From NCBI GenBank assembly GCA_949825045.1, contig OX463815.1, positions 15,059,231-15,123,230 on the forward strand: a stretch of DNA of 64,000 nt. The letters are read 5' to 3'. Source of the stretch: Argyresthia goedartella (Eukaryota; Arthropoda; Insecta; Lepidoptera; Argyresthiidae). Shown in pieces: positions 54,381 to 64,000 of this stretch (its first letter is position 1; each line of letters starts with the position of its first letter). Both the position numbers and the translations under genes were made by a program. The notes under the pieces were generated by a model, which saw only the letters and a program-made list of their open reading frames with translations, was not told the origin of the DNA and did not search any database.

Positions 54381-55844
54381 TATCTAAGGCTTTTGATTGC
54401 GTTTGTCATGAAACATTGATCAGGAAATTACATCATTATGGAGTTAGAGACACGTCATTGAATTTGTTAAAATCTTATCTGAACGGAAGAATACAAAGGG
54501 TAGACGTAAACGGAGAACGATCACCAGGATCATTGGTTTCTTTGGGCGTGCCACAGGGCTCAATATTGGGACCCTTCCTATTCCTCATCTATATAAACGA
54601 CTTACCCTATCTAGGAAGGGACTGTCATGATATGGTACTGTTTGCTGATGACACCTCACTTATTTTTAAAACAAAGCGAAACCAACACGCTACTGATGAT
54701 CACGTGAACAATACCATATCAAGAGTGGTAAATTGGTTTAATGTTAATAATTTGCTATTAAATGAGAAAAAGACTAAATGTGTTAAGTTTCTTACTACTA
54801 ACGTTAAAAATAATCAGACATGTATAACAATTAAAAATGAGGAATTGGAATTGGTAACCAGCACAGTGTTTCTAGGTATAACGTTGGATTCCAAACTCCA
54901 ATGGGGTCCACATATTGATAAGCTATCGAACAGACTGAGCTCTGCAGCTTTTGCATGCAGGAAAATCCGTCACTTGACAGATTTAAAAACAGCCAGATTA
55001 GTTTATTTTAGTTATTTTCATAGTATTATGTCCTACGGTATTCTGCTCTGGGGCAGTGCTGCTGACATAAATACTATTTTTGTGCTGCAGAAGCGGGCTG
55101 TTCGTGCGATTTATAAAATGAATAATAGAGATTCTCTTAGAAATAAGTTTAAAGAAGTAAATATATTGACAGTCCATAGTCAATATATTTACGAGAATAT
55201 TATGTATGTCCATAAGAACATTGTTAACTTTCGAAGAAACTGTGATATACATAACTTTAATACTAGAAACAAGGACAAACTTGCAGTGCCCACTACTCGG
55301 CTCCATAAAATAAAAAACTCGTTCAAGGGTAATTGTGTAAGATTTTACAATAAACTCCCAAGCACTTTGACAGATCTATCAATTAATAAGTTCAAGAAAT
55401 ACATCAAGCAAAGGCTTATTTCTAAAGCTTACTACAGTATTAAAGAGTACATAGACGATAAAAATGCTTGGGACTGAATTGTTCTAATTAATTGTGAGCA
55501 TCCTCACTGCCAGAGTTTCTTTTACTGGACACTTGGAGGCCTTTTACACCTCCAAAGATTAATTTAATTATACAACTCTTGACTGTGGGGACCATTTACA
55601 TCTCCTATTATCATTGTATTATTGACTAAAGAGACTATACATCTCTGTTATTTATATTTTAATTATTTTATTATGACATGAGACTCTTTACATCTCTCAG
55701 AAACAATAATTAAGTACTTTTTTTTTTTTCTGATAATATGATAATAATACCAAATGTTCTGTAAAAAATGAAATGAAATGACATGTGAAAGTGCCCTTGT
55801 GGCCTATTTACAGAATAAACGTTTTGAGTTTGAGTTTGAGTTTG
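54381..55844 (+). mobile_element. LINE family A, 5'-truncated copy
   Basis: It starts inside the RT at TATCTAAGGCTTTTGATTGC and matches 33251-34716 with only a few differences. It ends in a (TTTGAG)n tail at about 55822-55844. No clear target duplication. Confidence 0.9.
54416..55477 (+). CDS. LINE family A RT fragment, open frame
   Basis: 353 codons from RT block B (IRKLHHYGVRDTSL) through LGVPQGSILGP and FADDTS to YYSIKEYIDDKNAWD. Intact but lacks the endonuclease and the first RT blocks, so not functional alone. Differs from the 32739-34346 copy at four residues seen by eye (Ala-Thr/Asn contexts around the FADD region and Phe/Val). Confidence 0.85.
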   Translation: MIRKLHHYGVRDTSLNLLKSYLNGRIQRVDVNGERSPGSLVSLGVPQGSILGPFLFLIYINDLPYLGRDCHDMVLFADDTSLIFKTKRNQHATDDHVNNTISRVVNWFNVNNLLLNEKKTKCVKFLTTNVKNNQTCITIKNEELELVTSTVFLGITLDSKLQWGPHIDKLSNRLSSAAFACRKIRHLTDLKTARLVYFSYFHSIMSYGILLWGSAADINTIFVLQKRAVRAIYKMNNRDSLRNKFKEVNILTVHSQYIYENIMYVHKNIVNFRRNCDIHNFNTRNKDKLAVPTTRLHKIKNSFKGNCVRFYNKLPSTLTDLSINKFKKYIKQRLISKAYYSIKEYIDDKNAWD

Positions 55845-55904
55845 AAAGGCCTATATTACATATTCTTTCAAAATTTTATGATTGGATTTATGTTGGTTTT
55901 TTTT

Positions 55905-56346
55905 TGCGTATTTTTTGGCACCCCTCGGGTCCCCCCTATGAATAAACCTCCGCTGTCCGTCTGTCCGTCCGACCGTCTGTCACCAGGCTGTATCTCATGA
56001 ACCGTGATAGTTAGACAGTTAAAATTTTCACAGATTTTTTATTACCGCTATAACAAAAAATACCAAAAAACAGAATAAAATAAATATTTAAGGGGGCTCG
56101 CATACAACAAACGTTTTTTTTTCTCGTATTTGCTCGATATTGATAACCGCAACAGGTAGACGCTTGAAATATTCACAGAATATTTAGTTATATATTCACA
56201 TAAATAACTAAATATTCTGTGATAAAAACAAAACAAACATTTAAGGGTGGCTCCCATAAAACAAGCATGTTTTTTTCCGTTTTAATAGATAATGATACGG
56301 AACCCTCCGTGCGCGAGTCCGACTCGCACTTGGCCGGTTCTTTTTA
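55905..56346. repeat. Lepidopteran GGTTCCGT repeat, best-kept copy
   Basis: It begins GGCACCCCTCGGGTC, then CTGTCCGTCTGTCCGTCC and CACCAGGCTGTATCTCATGA, and ends CGGAACCCTCCGTGCGCGAG, TCGCACTTGGCCGGTT. This element type is abundant in moth genomes; its class is not clear to me. Confidence 0.75.
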
Positions 56347-56662
56347 CTAAGAATTTTAGGTTAAAATTAATTTGAAATCCTTGCAACGAGCCCTTTCACT
56401 ACACATGTCACAAGATATAGTTAGGAATACTTTTTATTTTATTTCTGAATTGCGCCTCAATTGTGCCTCCACCTCCGCCTTTTTAAACTATATATTTCTT
56501 AATGATTTTCCTGTAACATTTTAGTAAAGAACTATATGCTTTTTTTTAATTTAAACATTATTAGTTTTAGTATAGTTAGTTTTATTAGATTAGGGGCTTT
56601 ATTAGATAGTCTTTTTTCTTGATTTTTTTTTAAACCTTCGCAACAAGCCCTTTCATTTTATA

Positions 56663-57936
56663 CACAGTCAGGTCATAAGTTCTGTCACACAATAAAAACT
56701 TTTGAATTTAGAACGCTGGCCACAAAAAAGTTTATTGAATTCGAATTTCGAATTTTTCATGAAAATAAAAATGTGTACTTTTTAGAATTTTCCTCATTTT
56801 TAAATATGGAGTGGACACTTAAAGAAGACCGTGTCGCAATTATTGCGTTGCATCGTTGCGGTTATGCGCCAATTCAGATTTTCGACTTACTGAAAAATTT
56901 GAATGTAACCAAAAGATTCGTTTATCGTACCATAAAACGATACAATGAAGACTCTAGTGTAGATGACTCCAGCAGTGATAAAAGCTGTGAAGGCGCGAAT
57001 TCAAAGAAATCCCATACGTAAGCAGAAACTGTTGGCCCTTCAGATGGGGTTAAGCAGGACCACGGTGAAAAGGGTGTTAAATGAAGAGTTAGGGCTTAGG
57101 GCATATCGAAGAAAAACAAGACATCGTTTGGACGCTCGTTTAATGGAACTGAGACTGAAGAGATGCCGCGCTTTGTTGAAGCGGTACGCGGGAAAAAAGC
57201 ATCGGGAAATTATTTTTTCTGATGAAAAAATTTTCACCGTGGAAGAGAGCTACAACAAACAAAATGATAAGGTGTACGCACACAGCAGTGAAGAAGCGAG
57301 CAACCGTATTCCGCGTGTCCAACGAGGTCATTTTCCATCCTCGCTCATGGTTTGGTTGGGAGTCTCTTATTATGGCTTAACTGAGGTACATTTTTGTGAG
57401 AAAGGCGTAAAAACTAATGCAGTTGTGTATCAAAATACAGTCCTCAAGAACCTTGTGGAACCTGTTTCTCATACCATGTTTAATAACAGGCACTGGGTAT
57501 TCCAACAAGATTCTGCGCCAGCTCATAGAGCGAAAAGCACACAAGACTAGCTGGCGGCACGTGAAATCGACTTCATCCGGCACAAAGACTGGCCCTCCTC
57601 CAGTCCAGATTTGAGTCCGTTAGATTACAAGATATGGCAACACTTGGAGGAAAAGGCCTGCTCAAAGCCTCATCCTGATTTGGAGTCACTCAAGGCATCC
57701 TTGATTAAGGCAGCCGCTGATATTGACATGGACCTCGTTCGTGCTGCGATAGACGACTGGCCGCGCAGAATAAAGGCCTGTATTCAAAATCGCGGGGGTC
57801 ATTTTGAATAAACTTTATTACCATAAGAATCTATGTTTTATTAAGTTCATTTTGCTATATAATTGTTTACATAAATAATAAACATGTCTAAATTATTTCA
57901 TATTGCACATGTGACAGAACTTATGACCTTACTATG
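56663..57936 (+). mobile_element. mariner element of the maT (DD37D) type, 1.27 kb
   Basis: Ends CACAGTCAGGTCATAAG... and its near inverted partner are flanked by TA (56661-56662 and 57937-57938). Length and layout are those of a complete mariner. The transposase is broken. Confidence 0.9.
56806..57811 (+). pseudogene. maT (DD37D) mariner transposase, two lesions
   Basis: It starts MEWTLKEDRVAIIALHRC (first helix-turn-helix). A frameshift with a small loss near 56975 comes before TPAVIKAVKARIQRNP. The catalytic Asp residues are in IIFSDEKIF, FQQDSAPAHRA and SPDLSPLDYKIW. The last two are separated by 37 residues, which defines the DD37D group. A TAG at 57548-57550 lies between them in an otherwise open frame that ends GHFE at 57811. 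Confidence 0.9.
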
Positions 57937-57938
57937 TA

Positions 57939-58553
57939 TGTAACCCAACACAGTTTGAAAAGCTTTTTTTCTATCTGATTTGCCCCCAAAATTGCTCCCC
58001 AAATTCAAAATGAACGTCAATGAACGTCAATGAACATTTGTTCATTGAGGTATGTATTTAAATATCAAATTTGAACTAAATTAGTTCAGAATTTGGTCGT
58101 TTTATACTAGTAGTTCTGTAAAAATAGTATATATATTCCCACAAAAAAAATATAAATTGAGTGATAAAGTCCAAAACCAATGAAAATGTTTGTATGCCTA
58201 TGACCGGAAAGGGAAATTAGAATTTTAATGATCGATTATGAGTCAGTCGGTGACAAAAATACGGAACTTTGAACGACTGTCGTTTCCAATCTTTTGGTTC
58301 AAATTGATTTTGTTAAATTCCACGCCTCAACCGAACGGGCGTGGAATCTGGTAGGGTGGTTTTCACCAGGAGTATCACACGTGGTACTGACCTTTGACGC
58401 CGCAGACCGGAATTCGAAAGCTCAATTCGAGGCAGGAATACGGGATAAGGAGCACAAGGGGTGGGGGGAGAGGAGTCTTACTCTCGTCGTAGCCCGATGC
58501 TGTTGCCGTCGCTGCCGAACGCGACGAATTGGGGACCAAACCACTTCAAGCTT
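57939..58553. other. Spacer between mariner and LINE
   Basis: It includes AACGTCAATGAACGTCAATG and a hairpin-like TTCCACGCC...GGCGTGGAA (58318-58346). A 104-codon frame from 58294 is not recognised and runs into the LINE tail. Confidence 0.4.
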
Positions 58554-59255
58554 CAAAACTCAAAAACTCAAAAAAACTCAAAACTCAAAACGTTTATTCT
58601 GTAAATAGGCCGCAAGGGCACTTTCACATGTCATTTCATTTCATTTTTTACAGAACATTTGGTATTATTATCATATTATCAGAAAAAAAAGTTTTTAATT
58701 ATTGTTTCTGAGAGATGTAAAGAGTCTCAAATGTCATAATAAAATAATTAAAATATAAATAACAGAGATGTATAGTCTCTTTAGTCAATAATACAATGAT
58801 AATAGGAGATGTAAATGGTCCCCACAGTCAAGAGTTGTATAATTAAATTAATCTTTGGAGGTGTAAAAGGCCTCCAAGTGTCCAGTAAAAGAAACTCTGG
58901 CAGTGAGGATGCTCACAATTAATTAGAACAATTCAGTCCCAAGCATTTTTATCGTCTATGTACTCTTTAATACTGTAGTAAGCTTTAGAAATAAGCCTTT
59001 GCTTGATGTATTTCTTGAACTTATTAATTGATAGATCTGTCAAAGTGCTTGGGAGTTTATTGTAAAATCTTACACAATTACCCTTGAACGAGTTTTTTAT
59101 TTTATGGAGCCGAGTAGTGGGCACTGCAAGTTTGTCCTTGTTTCTAGTATTAAAGTTATGTATATCACAGTTTCTTCGAAAGTTAACAATGTTCTTATGG
59201 ACATACATAATATTCTCGTAAATATATTGACTATGGACTGTCAATATATTTACTT
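58554..59255 (-). mobile_element. LINE family A, third copy, 3' part
   Basis: On the minus strand it runs from the ORF2 C-terminus (TVHSQYIYENIMYVHKN to the stop at 58933) through the 3'UTR to a (TTTTGAG)n tail next to 58554. It was separated from 63032-63649 by the family C insertion. Confidence 0.9.
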
Positions 59256-59256
59256 A

Positions 59257-60033
59257 ACCCGCGCGCAACCAACAACGACAAACCCTCACCCACCACATTT
59301 GACACCACCGAGAGAGGCCGCCACCGCTGACGTCACAAATGGACAGAAGAAACAGAAACGGAGGATTCTCATACTTGCTGACCAACAAGGGGGCAACCTT
59401 CGTAACCTCTTACAAAATCACGTCGGGCAAGAATACACTGTCACATGCTGTAGAAAGCCCGGAGCGTCACTGGAAGAAGTGCTAAAATCAGAAACACATT
59501 TAATATCTACGATGACAAAGAACGACTACATAATAGTACTTGGAGGAACAAATGACGCAAACCCATATAAATTCCAATTCGCCCTACAATGCTGGATCAA
59601 CGCGGCTGATAATACGAATGTGATGGTCTGTGAGATACCGTATAATTATAATCTCAGTATAAAAAAGCTTAACTACGAGCTAAGGTTCATTTGTGGACAA
59701 CATCAGAATATAATATCATACATTGACATGGACTACACATACAACAGTTTCAGGCCAACCCAAATGAATAACAATATAAAGATATGTAGATTAGTATTAA
59801 GACATATATTAAGATTAGAATATAAGCAAAAAATTCTAGAATACCAAGATAAAACTAATTACTTAACAAACTCTGACAAAGCAACCCAAACAGATCTCGA
59901 TCCTAAAAACACACAAGAGAAAGACAATGACATCTGTGATAATTCAAACATAAATGATGAATGTCAGAATGCAAGGGCTATGAATATGAATGTTCAGAAG
60001 AATGAAAGTAGTGAAGAGCTTTTTCTTGTTTAA
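59257..60033 (+). CDS. LINE family C ORF1, 5'-truncated (SGNH/esterase-like)
   Basis: About 258 codons. It holds RRILILADQQGGNLRNLL (a block-I-like strand start) and IIVLGGTNDANPYKFQF, the GxND block of SGNH hydrolases, as found in CR1-type LINE ORF1s. There is no in-frame ATG at its own start; an open frame continues leftwards to 59104 in the antisense LINE A sequence, giving an accidental 309-codon fusion. ORF1 overlaps the start of ORF2 by 44 bases. Confidence 0.75.
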   Translation, partial: TRAQPTTTNPHPPHLTPPREAATADVTNGQKKQKRRILILADQQGGNLRNLLQNHVGQEYTVTCCRKPGASLEEVLKSETHLISTMTKNDYIIVLGGTNDANPYKFQFALQCWINAADNTNVMVCEIPYNYNLSIKKLNYELRFICGQHQNIISYIDMDYTYNSFRPTQMNNNIKICRLVLRHILRLEYKQKILEYQDKTNYLTNSDKATQTDLDPKNTQEKDNDICDNSNINDECQNARAMNMNVQKNESSEELFLV

Positions 60034-62896
60034 TAAAATACATGTAATGCATCAAAATATAAATGGCCTAATATCGAAATCCGACGAATTGATGGTACAT
60101 CTAGAAGAACTTAGTAGTGAAAATAAAAACGTAGATGTAATATGTGTAACTGAACACAACATGTTAGAGAATGACTCATCTAAACTCAATATAGCTAACT
60201 TTAAATTAGCATCATGTTATTGTAGGAAAAAACGTAAGGGTGGATCTTGCATACTGATAAAAAACAATCTTGAATTCAAAGAGATAAAGAGCATTCAAAA
60301 ATACAGTACTACAAATATTATTGAGTGCTGTGGTGCAGAATTAATTGACCAAAAAGTTACTGTAATATGTATCTATAGAGTACCAAGATATGATAATGAG
60401 TCATTTGATACATTCTTTCGTATAATCAATGATATTTTTCATGATTTTCTATATGAGAAAAACAGAAAGATAATAGTGTGTGGAGATTTTAATATTGACT
60501 TACTTAAAACAAATAAAAATAGTACAAGATTTGAACAGTTAGCGTTGAGGTTTAACTTAAAAATAGAGATTAGACAGCCAACACGACCAGCTAGCCAAAC
60601 ATGTCTCGACAACATACTTCACAACATTCGAGGAGGCAACAGCGAGGTTATAGAATTTTCTCTATCAGATCACTCTGCTCAATTACTACAATGCCCCGTA
60701 AACAAAAGCTACAGAATAAAGTACTGGTACATTCAAAAGAGGGACTACTGCCAAGAAAACATGATAAAATTTGCTGAGTATCTAAGTTCACTGTCCTTCA
60801 GTCAAGTTTACGAAGCAGAAGATCCGAAATATGCGTTCTCTGAGTTTTATAATATATTCACTTTACTATATAAATTATGTTTTCCTGTCATAAAAGTGAA
60901 AGTATCTATAATGCGGAAACAAAAATGGATTTCGAAAGGAATCAGAGTATGCTGCAAACGCAAAAGAGAACTTCTTTGGAAGTATCGTAGGTGCCGCTCA
61001 GATGATAACAAAAATAAATATACTACATATTCAAGGAAAGTAAAAAACATAATAAAACTGACACAAAGATCGCAAAATAATTACAGAATTATCAATGCCG
61101 TAAATAAATGTAAAGTGAGTTGGGATATTATAAAAAAGTCACAAACAGACAAACCTAAAGAATACATATGTAAAATTTTGAAAGATAGTAACATTAGAAC
61201 AGAACCAACGGACATTGCAAACATATTCAATAATTTCTTTATAGACTTGACAAATAATAATAATTTATGTAATGAAAATAACTTCAATTTGACATCTAGT
61301 AACATAAATAACTATAATATAATAAATAATTGCAATTCAATATTCTTAAATCCAATTACATCCGCTGACATATCAAAAGTAATTATTTCATTAAAAAATA
61401 CTAACAGTACGGGATATGACGACATTAACACAAAGGTAGTGAAATATGTCGTGCTCGTAATTTCACCAATACTGTGCCATATCATTAATAAATGTATGGA
61501 ACATGGCCAGTTTCCAAATGAACTGAAAACTGCCATAATAAAACCGCTGTTCAAAAAAGAAGATAAACTAAATATTAATAACTATAGACCAGTAGCATTA
61601 ATACCTATCTTTGCAAAAGTAGTTGAAAAGATTATGTACAAGAACATATATACATATTTCGAAAAATACAACTTATTTGCTCCTGAACAGAAAGGATTCA
61701 GACAGAATAAAACAATTAACATGGCAATTTATGACTTTCTTCACAAAATTTTAACAAATCTTGACAAAAGAACTCCTGTGGTAGCTATCTACATGGACAT
61801 GACCAAAGCCTTTGACTTTGTGAATCATGAAATTCTTATAAATAAACTGTTACAATACGGAATAAGAGGAAATGCGATAGATCTAGTAAAATCTTATTTA
61901 GAAGCAAGACAACAAATGACACAAATTGATAGAATATGTTTAAAAACTAACATGGAGAAATCTTACCTGTCGGAACCTAGAGAAATAAGAAGTGGTGTGC
62001 CGCAAGGTAGCGTCATGGGACCCTTGCTGTTTTTGGCATATATTAATGACTTGCCTAAAGTAGTCCGCCACCCAATGGTACTATTTGCGGACGACAGTAC
62101 AGTTATTATCTCCTGTGACGACTCAAGTGATCTTGTCAATGAAATTAATGACACGATACATAAAATAATTCAATGGCTCAATAGCAACAATTTAGTGATA
62201 AACATTGACAAAACAAAAATAATGACATTCTACAATAATATACAGACATCAAACTTTCACATTAACTATTTAGGTAAAGACATTGAACAAACCCAGGTCT
62301 CAAAGTTTTTGGGAATACACATAGACAATAATATGAAATGGAAAACGCAGATAGCAGAAACATGTAAAAAACTTAATAAATATTCATACGTGTTACACAA
62401 ACTCTCAAAAACTGTATCAGAAGAAACTGTGATATTAGCGTATAACGGATATGTAGACTCTGTCTTGAGATTTGGTATAATATTTTGGGGAAATGGGGTA
62501 GGCAAAGATGATGTTTTTATAGCGCAAAAAAGATGCATAAGAGCTATTTGTAGAATCCGATACACTGAAAGTTGTAAGCCTCAATTCAAACGACTTAATA
62601 TAATGACATTCCCTTCACTATACATCTATGAGGTAGCAATGTTTGTGAAAACCAATAAAAAACTTTTTATTAACTATTCTAGTACGCGTCACCAGACAAA
62701 GATCACCATGCCTAGTCATAAAACAGCATTATATAAAAATAATATTCTCGGCATGGCACCCATAATTTATAATCACATGCCTGATAGTATACGTAGGTTA
62801 GACAATATAATACAATTTAAGACAGAAATCCGCAAGTTATTATTGAATAAAATGTACTACTCCATAAGAGAATATCTAGACGATACAACACTGTAA
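59990..62896 (+). CDS. LINE family C ORF2 (AP endonuclease + reverse transcriptase), intact
   Basis: 968 codons, no lesion. Endonuclease: VMHQNINGL, VICVTEHNML, ICIYRVP, VCGDFNIDLL, SLSDHSAQ. Linker with basic KWISKG and WKYRRCRSD. RT: AIIKPLFKKEDKLNINNYRP, GFRQNKTINMA, YMDMTKAFDFVNHE, RSGVPQGSVMGPLLFLAY, active site VLFADDSTVI, then the thumb and an YYSIREYLDDTTL end. All key residues that I can judge are present (GDFN, SDH, FADD). It copies RNA into DNA at a nicked target. The real start may be ATG 60047 (MHQNINGL). Confidence 0.9.
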   Translation: MFRRMKVVKSFFLFNKIHVMHQNINGLISKSDELMVHLEELSSENKNVDVICVTEHNMLENDSSKLNIANFKLASCYCRKKRKGGSCILIKNNLEFKEIKSIQKYSTTNIIECCGAELIDQKVTVICIYRVPRYDNESFDTFFRIINDIFHDFLYEKNRKIIVCGDFNIDLLKTNKNSTRFEQLALRFNLKIEIRQPTRPASQTCLDNILHNIRGGNSEVIEFSLSDHSAQLLQCPVNKSYRIKYWYIQKRDYCQENMIKFAEYLSSLSFSQVYEAEDPKYAFSEFYNIFTLLYKLCFPVIKVKVSIMRKQKWISKGIRVCCKRKRELLWKYRRCRSDDNKNKYTTYSRKVKNIIKLTQRSQNNYRIINAVNKCKVSWDIIKKSQTDKPKEYICKILKDSNIRTEPTDIANIFNNFFIDLTNNNNLCNENNFNLTSSNINNYNIINNCNSIFLNPITSADISKVIISLKNTNSTGYDDINTKVVKYVVLVISPILCHIINKCMEHGQFPNELKTAIIKPLFKKEDKLNINNYRPVALIPIFAKVVEKIMYKNIYTYFEKYNLFAPEQKGFRQNKTINMAIYDFLHKILTNLDKRTPVVAIYMDMTKAFDFVNHEILINKLLQYGIRGNAIDLVKSYLEARQQMTQIDRICLKTNMEKSYLSEPREIRSGVPQGSVMGPLLFLAYINDLPKVVRHPMVLFADDSTVIISCDDSSDLVNEINDTIHKIIQWLNSNNLVINIDKTKIMTFYNNIQTSNFHINYLGKDIEQTQVSKFLGIHIDNNMKWKTQIAETCKKLNKYSYVLHKLSKTVSEETVILAYNGYVDSVLRFGIIFWGNGVGKDDVFIAQKRCIRAICRIRYTESCKPQFKRLNIMTFPSLYIYEVAMFVKTNKKLFINYSSTRHQTKITMPSHKTALYKNNILGMAPIIYNHMPDSIRRLDNIIQFKTEIRKLLLNKMYYSIREYLDDTTL

Positions 62897-63031
62897 GTAT
62901 TAACTACACTATTGAATATTTGTATGCCACAGCGCCAAACGTAGAGATACGATATTATAACTATTTAAGATCAAATACCATAACCTATGTTTTACAAATA
63001 AAGACCTTTGACTTTGACTTTGACTTTGACT

Positions 63032-63649
63032 TCTTTAAACTTATTTCTAAGAGAATCTCTATTATTCATTTTATAAATCGCACGAACAGCCCGCTTTTGC
63101 AGCACAAAAATAGTATTTATGTCAGCAGCACTGCCCCAGAGCAGAATACCGTAGGACATAATACTATGAAAATAACTAAAATAAACTAATCTGGCTGTTT
63201 TTAAATCTGTCAAGTGACGGATTTTCCTGCATGCAAAAGCTGCAGAGCTCAGTCTGTTCGATAGCTTATCAATATGTGGACCCCATTGGAGTTTGGAATC
63301 CAACGTTATACCTAGAAACACTGTGCTGGTTACCAATTCCAATTCCTCATTTTTAATTGTTATACATGTCTGATTATTTTTAACGTTAGTAGTAAGAAAC
63401 TTAACACATTTAGTCTTTTTCTCATTTAATAGCAAATTATTAACATTAAACCAATTTACCACTCTTGATATGGTATTGTTCACGTGATCATCAGTAGCGT
63501 GTTGGTTTCGCTTTGTTTTAAAAATAAGTGAGGTGTCATCAGCAAACAGTACCATATCATGACAGTTCCTTCCTAGATAGGGTAAGTCGTTTATATAGAT
63601 GAGGAATAGGAAGGGTCCCAATATTGAGCCCTGTGGCACGCCCAAAGAA
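63032..63649 (-). mobile_element. LINE family A, third copy, 5' part (truncated RT)
   Basis: The minus strand reads LGVPQGSILGPFLF..., FADDTS, and on to NKFKEV, where family C cuts it. It starts at 63649, inside the RT, so it was 5'-truncated at its own insertion. The residues match the 54381 copy rather than the full-length one (NQHATDD, KTKCVKF). Confidence 0.9.
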
Positions 63650-64000
63650 TCACAACACGAAGCACTCACTCCGATGACGTGAATCTACTTATTCCCGACG
63701 ATTGTTCCGTGCTTATTATAATTAACACTCCGACCAGGCCCGACACCTGTGTTAGACAATTATTACTACTGAAATACAGCCAAGGCCCGAACGCCATGTG
63801 CCGACATTTTTTCCACGTCAAGAAAAGTAACCTCTAACTCGTCATCTCGTTTCTATACAAGTGACAGCTGCTAGTTCCGTTTCCGTTCCGAGTCGCGCAA
63901 CAAAAGGAGGTGCGTTCCGAAGCATAAATATTAAACAGATTTAATATTAGGAATTTCGCTTTTTGAATTGTGGCCTATTAGTAACAGAAAATGTAGGTGT
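63650..64000. other. Right edge: no supported feature
   Basis: No coding frame of note. GTTCCGTTTCCGTTCCGAG near 63872 is locally GC-rich. Confidence 0.4.

Larger units (their letters stand above)
59256..63031 (+). mobile_element. LINE family C (CR1-like), insertion into LINE A
   Basis: It starts AACCCGCGCGCAACC, inside ORF1, so it is 5'-truncated. It ends in a (TTTGAC)n tail at 63001-63031. The host LINE A sequence TTTACTTCTTTAAAC is cut, with up to 4 bases (ACTT) possibly duplicated. ORF2 is intact. Confidence 0.9.

Noticed and set aside
1..64000. A new defence or secondary-metabolism gene cluster
   Set aside because: Apart from one acyl-CoA synthetase, every coding stretch I could identify belongs to a transposable element.

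Overview
The window is a piece of an insect nuclear genome, most likely a moth or butterfly (Lepidoptera). There is no bacterial-style gene packing. Coding sequence lies in short exons with GT-AG introns or inside transposable elements. Many of the repeats are of kinds I know from Lepidoptera: a repeat with paired GGTTCCGT boxes and TCCG tracts, tRNA-headed SINEs, a DD37D (maT) mariner, and LINEs whose 3' ends are short microsatellites. The species call is inference.

Positions 121-14873 (minus strand) hold the only host-type gene I can support. It encodes an AMP-binding acyl-CoA synthetase of the insect luciferase-like / 4-coumarate-CoA-ligase-like family. I reconstructed ten exons by hand. 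All reading phases agree across the splice sites, and together they give the start codon and about 498 residues. The last exon or exons lie left of the window. The introns are full of repeats: a 104-bp-arm palindrome, two SINE families, a tandem 368-bp repeat, two MITEs with long arms, a perfect 26-bp hairpin and LINE scraps.

The rest (about 15-64 kb) is almost wholly mobile DNA. From left to right it contains: a 1.56-kb element with 165-bp terminal inverted repeats just upstream of the gene; Helitron helicase scraps; a broken Ty3/Gypsy element with both LTRs (18086-23510); a 782-bp MITE sharing mariner-type ends; a decayed minus-strand LINE with a SINE in it; a Harbinger transposase gene that has lost its core; a full-length LINE (family A, 29461-34716) inserted into the ORF1 of an older antisense LINE; and a cluster of perfect hairpins. 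It continues with a chimeric 737-codon LINE ORF; LINE and MULE remnants; an 859-bp tandem duplication carrying a probable 1160-bp solo LTR; Copia fragments in opposite orientations around a palindrome; a second family A LINE; a maT mariner; and a third family A LINE split by a LINE (family C, 59256-63031) whose 968-codon ORF2 is intact.

The elements can be put in order of age. Old LINE, Copia, Helitron and MULE scraps lie underneath. The Gypsy copy and the mariner are broken but still easy to read. Family A has three nearly identical copies. Family C is the newest event seen, because it interrupts a family A copy and its ORF2 is open. I found no tRNA or rRNA gene, no CRISPR array, and no convincing new cellular system. 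The most unusual things are structural: nested insertions, long perfect palindromes, chimeric ORFs and deletion derivatives.
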